This document shows positions 61,106 through 64,000 of a stretch of 64,000 nt of DNA, one piece after another; the stretch's first letter is position 1, and each line of letters starts with the position of its first letter. Under the pieces are notes generated by a model. The model saw nothing but the letters and a program-made list of their open reading frames with translations, was not told the DNA's origin and searched no databases. The DNA comes from Bacillota bacterium (GTDB lineage Bacteria; Bacillota; Clostridia; Lachnospirales; Lachnospiraceae), in contig JAEYOQ010000026.1 in the NCBI GenBank assembly GCA_023411555.1, positions 155,924-219,923 on the forward strand, given 5' to 3'. Both the position numbers and the translations under genes were made by a program.

Positions 61106-61975
61106 ATGAAGAATTTCGTAATTACAGCTGACTCTAACTCGGATTTATTGGATGAATATATTAAAGAGAAGAAAATAGGTATTATACCTCATTATTATGA
61201 TCTTGAAGGGATTACTTACGGCGATGAGATTAATCTGACACCAAAGGAATTCTATGATAAGATGCGAGGGGGTCTCATGCCTACAACAATGGCAAGTAAT
61301 CCCGAAGTAATTCGTAAAACCTTCCAAGGCTATATCGATCAGGGACTTGATGTTTTACATATCAGCTTTTCCTCCGCTTTAAGCGGCGGCTGCAGTAATG
61401 TAGTAAGCGGCGCCAATGAGATCTGTGAAGAGAATCCGGGAGCTAAGATAATTGTACTCGATACACTGAATGCTTCCATGGGCGAAGGAATGTTTGTCAT
61501 GAAGGCTGTGCAGATGAAGGAAGAAGGCAAAACTATCGATGAAATTGCAAGCTGGCTAGAAGAACATAAGCAAGAGTTCTGCGTATATTTTACCGTCGAT
61601 GATCTGAAGCATCTTCATCGTGGGGGACGGATCTCTAAAACCACTGCTATCATCGGCTCCATGATTAATATTAAACCTATCCTGTATGTGAATCCAGACG
61701 GGCAACTGGTAGCTAAATCTACCGCTCGAGGTCGCAAGAAATCCTTGTCTACTATATGTAATGATATGATTGAAAAGATGGGTAAATATAAAGACACTGA
61801 TGACCCAATCTGTATTGCCCACGGTGATGCCAGAGAGGATGCCGACTTCCTAGCCGATATGATACGTGAGACACTGCCAAACCGTAAGATTATTATCAAT
61901 TATGTCAGCCCCAGTATCGGCGCCCATTCTGGTCCCGGCGCTATCGGCTTATGCTTTATGGGTGAAAAAAGATAA
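61106..61975 (+). CDS. DegV family fatty-acid-binding protein
   Basis: 289 residues. DegV/FakB fold: ITADSNSDLLDEYIKEKKIG at the N-terminus, LMPTTMASNPEVIRKTFQGY, HISFSSALSGGCSNV (fatty-acid carboxylate site) and a C-terminal SPSIGAHSGPGAIGLCFMG. Such proteins present fatty acids to the kinase FakA for phospholipid synthesis or signalling. fakA is not in the window. Confidence 0.92.
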   Translation: MKNFVITADSNSDLLDEYIKEKKIGIIPHYYDLEGITYGDEINLTPKEFYDKMRGGLMPTTMASNPEVIRKTFQGYIDQGLDVLHISFSSALSGGCSNVVSGANEICEENPGAKIIVLDTLNASMGEGMFVMKAVQMKEEGKTIDEIASWLEEHKQEFCVYFTVDDLKHLHRGGRISKTTAIIGSMINIKPILYVNPDGQLVAKSTARGRKKSLSTICNDMIEKMGKYKDTDDPICIAHGDAREDADFLADMIRETLPNRKIIINYVSPSIGAHSGPGAIGLCFMGEKR

Positions 61976-61997
61976 AGCTAATTATATTATAGTAAGA

Positions 61998-62070
61998 AGA
62001 CCTTCGAGTATCGAGATAATCTCCACCTGTTTTGGGAATTGGAGATATCAATTTCGAAGGTCTATTTTAT
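61998..62070 (+). terminator. Terminator after degV
   Basis: AGACCTTCGA and TCGAAGGTCT enclose a second stem ATCTCC/GGAGAT; the T-rich TATTTTATTC follows. A large two-tier hairpin. Confidence 0.7.
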
Positions 62071-62269
62071 TCTTGATTCATAAAGCATCTGCAAGACTGA
62101 TATCTTTGATTACTTGTCTAGTGATAGCCTGGAAGGCAAGCTTTCATTCATTGAAAGAATGGTTTATAAAAATATGAAGAAAGATAAAAAAATCCTTGAA
62201 TTTTCATAAGCTTTATAATAGAATAGTTGAGTAGCCTTCTTGTAAGGTTAAAGAATAAAAAATGATAAT

Positions 62270-62342
<73 letters not shown>

Positions 62343-62393
62343 GTTATGGAAAGCCAGTAAAATCAAGGCTTGAAGCGATTAAAAGAATGATGA

Positions 62394-62419
62394 AAGCACT
62401 CAGAAATGAGTGCTTTTTT
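62394..62419 (+). terminator. Terminator after tRNA-Thr
   Basis: AAGCACTC, loop AGAAAT, GAGTGCTT, then TTTT. Confidence 0.8.
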
Positions 62420-62543
62420 GATGGGTTGGGGACTATTGAAAATAAATAAACACCGGGATGGAGCGCATAGAGTGCACATCATTTGAGAAATGTGTCCGTT
62501 GAAAGTCCGTTAGTTTGAATGCAAATCTTGGATCAGCTAATGA

Positions 62544-62765
62544 CATTCTATCTTAACACTTTATAAAAGAGCCTCGCCATGTTATAACGATAAAAATCCT
62601 TACTCTACCTTAACATTTTCCTTAAGCGCACATTCTACGGGCTCATTTAGTACAAACTTCACTTCTTATGATAACTATGGTTATGGCGTAATACAATGGA
62701 CACAAGACGGGAGTACATTACAAGGATTGGTTGTGAATGGAGTTTGTGGGGATGTTAGAAACTAG
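62544..62765 (+). pseudogene. Possible gene remnant, C-terminal coding fragment
   Basis: A 73-codon open frame with coding-like composition (FTSYDNYGYGVIQWTQDGST, then LQGLVVNGVCGDVRN) but no start codon. It lies in the 62343-62897 gap, which otherwise holds only the tRNA terminator and nothing else I recognise. Probably the tail of a lost gene; family unknown. Confidence 0.35.
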
Positions 62766-62897
62766 TTAATAGTTAGTTGGGTAAAGCTCCCTGGCTATTC
62801 ATAAAAATTAAAGCCGTTCTCGAATCGAGCTAATACATTTTCACAGTTTAAAATAATAAATATTACATATACTTCTACCATGGAAAGGAGATAACCC

Positions 62898-63050
62898 ATG
62901 GAAATTAAGGATTTTAAAGACTATTGCATAGCCAATATTTCTAATGAAGATATCAGTAACATCTCTGAGCTAGAAAAGACGATTAGCTCCAAATCAAATA
63001 AGGATATCGTATTAATTGCTTATCAGACTAATCATGAAGCCGAGAAATAA
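62898..63050 (+). CDS. 50-residue hypothetical protein
   Basis: Starts MEIKDFKDYCIANISNEDIS after AAAGGAG; ends LIAYQTNHEAEK. A charged N-terminal helix and NISELEKTISSKSNKDIVLI. One Cys; no signal peptide. Not recognised. The distance to the peptide gene below is 175 bp. Confidence 0.6.
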   Translation: MEIKDFKDYCIANISNEDISNISELEKTISSKSNKDIVLIAYQTNHEAEK

Positions 63051-63149
63051 CACTTGGCTTCTACATAGTTTAGGTTCATAATTCCATACTGGAACGGGTA
63101 AGCCAATTGAACCCTGTCAAATGCCTCCAACGTTTCCACAACTTATATA

Positions 63150-63178
63150 TTACATAATTGTTACAGATATGTTACAAT
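63150..63178 (+). promoter_or_regulatory. Promoter of the 23-residue peptide gene
   Basis: TTACAT, 17 bp, TACAAT, some 48 bp before the start codon. Confidence 0.55.
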
Positions 63179-63225
63179 TTTATTGTTCCTAGGAGATAGC
63201 AATCATCAAAAAGGAGGAAAACATT

Positions 63226-63297
63226 ATGTGTTTCAAATTTAGCTCATGTAATTTCAGCGACTTATTCAGTCAAATTTTAAAATATTGTAAGTTCTAA
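63226..63297 (+). CDS. 23-residue cysteine-containing peptide
   Basis: Reads MCFKFSSCNFSDLFSQILKY followed by CKF, after an excellent AAAGGAGG site with 7-bp spacing. Three Cys, five Phe, amphipathic middle (DLFSQILKY). It has its own promoter and a strong terminator, a full transcription unit for one tiny peptide. It could be a signalling or membrane-active peptide or the toxin of a type I system, but no antisense RNA or processing enzyme was identified. Confidence 0.55.
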   Translation: MCFKFSSCNFSDLFSQILKYCKF

Positions 63298-63326
63298 TTA
63301 TAACATGCGCCCGCCAGGCGCACTCT

Positions 63327-63362
63327 AATTGGGCCTGTCTTTATGGATAGGCCCAATTTTGT
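63327..63362 (+). terminator. Terminator of the peptide gene
   Basis: AATTGGGCCT and AGGCCCAATT form a 10-bp perfect stem, then TTGTT. Confidence 0.85.
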
Positions 63363-63504
63363 TATGCGTAAGACGTGATTACGTTTCTCTTGAAGGAACT
63401 TTTTACATGTAAAAATTGGCATAAAGAAAATGGTATCATAAAGACACCATCTGACTATTATCTATAATAGAATAACCTTATAAACATCACAAGGAGCTGA
63501 CAAC

Positions 63505-63792
63505 ATGCCATTTCTTAATCCTAATCGCAAGCCGGCTATCAGGCATCCGCAAGGTCATCCTGTAGCTGTTCGTGCTGCTTTTAACACCATCGGAGAGTTT
63601 ATTCCCAGATCCTTTTGTATTGAAGATGATGCTCAGGAGCTGTTCAAATTCAGGGTAAGTTCTATTAAACTAATCAAGTCTGATAAATTTCAGGTGAAGA
63701 CCTTCTATTGTACCTTTGATGCATACGGCTTTCGCAATGAGATCATTCTTTGCTATGACACACAGAAGCACTGTTGGGTGATGGGATCATAA
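63505..63792 (+). CDS. 95-residue hypothetical protein
   Basis: Starts MPFLNPNRKPAIRHPQGHPV after ACAAGGAG. Beta-rich C-terminal half (FQVKTFYCTFDAYGFRNEII, LCYDTQKHCWVMGS) and three Cys. Soluble. Monocistronic; family not recognised, though it resembles small orphan proteins of Lachnospiraceae. Confidence 0.68.
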   Translation: MPFLNPNRKPAIRHPQGHPVAVRAAFNTIGEFIPRSFCIEDDAQELFKFRVSSIKLIKSDKFQVKTFYCTFDAYGFRNEIILCYDTQKHCWVMGS

Positions 63793-63872
63793 ATGTTGGA
63801 AATGCTTTATGATTAATTTATTTATATAACCATTGTTGGTTTTGGTAAAATTGAATTTGGAATGAGTAAAGA

Positions 63873-64000
63873 TAAGGGGATGTTGCAAAAGTAAGCTGAA
63901 GCTGAAGGAAAGGATAACATGCATCCCATAATGCACTGTTTGACGGACAGATTATTGATTTTGTATGACAGAAGCAAACATTTAAGTTCATGACAACACA
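63873..64000 (+). mobile_element. End of an insertion-sequence-like element (truncated by window)
   Basis: Starts with TAAGGGGATGTTGCAAAAG, identical to the inverted right half of the repeat at 2098-2160 up to GGATAACA, apart from one duplicated GCTGAA. GGGG(A/C)TGTTGCAA is the kind of terminal repeat seen on several IS families. No transposase reading frame can be confirmed in the 80 bp left. Confidence 0.45.

Overview
The window is a stretch of chromosome from a low-GC Firmicute, most likely a member of the Clostridia close to the Lachnospiraceae. That is inferred from the AT-rich intergenic DNA, the strong GGAGG ribosome sites, the split two-gene P-protein (gcvPA/gcvPB) under a tandem glycine riboswitch, the DegV and MarR families, and the type of prophage. 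A complete prophage of about 39.4 kb (18539-57944) sits in the middle.

Left chromosomal arm (1-18541). In order: the end of an EAL-domain protein fused to a beta-helix-like domain; a three-gene ABC exporter; a cysteine hydrolase; a LiaS/NarL-type two-component system; an alpha/beta hydrolase with a MarR regulator and two matching palindromic operators; then the glycine cleavage operon, read leftwards as gcvT-gcvH-gcvPA-gcvPB-lplA-lpdA. That operon starts with a consensus promoter, a tandem glycine riboswitch and an intrinsic terminator. To its right a nitrate/sulfonate/thiamine-precursor-type ABC transporter (ATPase plus permease) is read rightwards.

Prophage. A large serine recombinase integrated the phage inside the permease gene at an 8-bp core, GTATCGGT. 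The two permease halves (18077-18541 and 57937-58299) would rejoin in frame on excision to give 275 residues. From the right end leftwards the phage holds: recombinase, ImmA/IrrE-type protease and repressor (+ strand); a control region with face-to-face promoters and repeated operators; a Cro-like protein; antirepressor; a replication block (HD protein, AAA ATPase, DUF669 protein, ERCC4 nuclease, CHC2 primase domain, DUF927 helicase) followed by a cluster of nine GTACCCA iterons, the probable origin; a run of small, often cysteine-rich genes; a late regulator; a fused terminase; portal, capsid, connector and siphovirus tail genes; baseplate genes; holin and endolysin. One secreted Ig-like gene inside the tail region has its own promoter and terminator.

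The most interesting part is the accessory zone between endolysin and attL (18.6-20.1 kb). It holds a free-standing small RNA gene on the minus strand, with TTGACA-17-TACTAT promoter and intrinsic terminator. The RNA carries exactly one type I-C-like CRISPR repeat, with hairpin, GCAA loop and the 11-nt TGGATTGAAAT handle. This is the architecture of an RNA anti-CRISPR (Racr). Beside it lies a two-gene operon, a small unknown protein followed by a helix-turn-helix protein, whose promoter spacer contains an inverted repeat. That resembles an acr-aca operon. Together they form a candidate counter-defence island.

Right chromosomal arm (57937-64000). In order: the permease remainder and terminator, a methyl-accepting chemotaxis protein, a DegV fatty-acid-binding protein, tRNA-Thr(CGU), a degraded region, small genes including a 23-residue cysteine-containing peptide with its own promoter and terminator, and an insertion-sequence-like end. 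A 63-bp MITE-like relative of that end lies at 2098-2160. Functions come from motifs read by eye; no database search was run.
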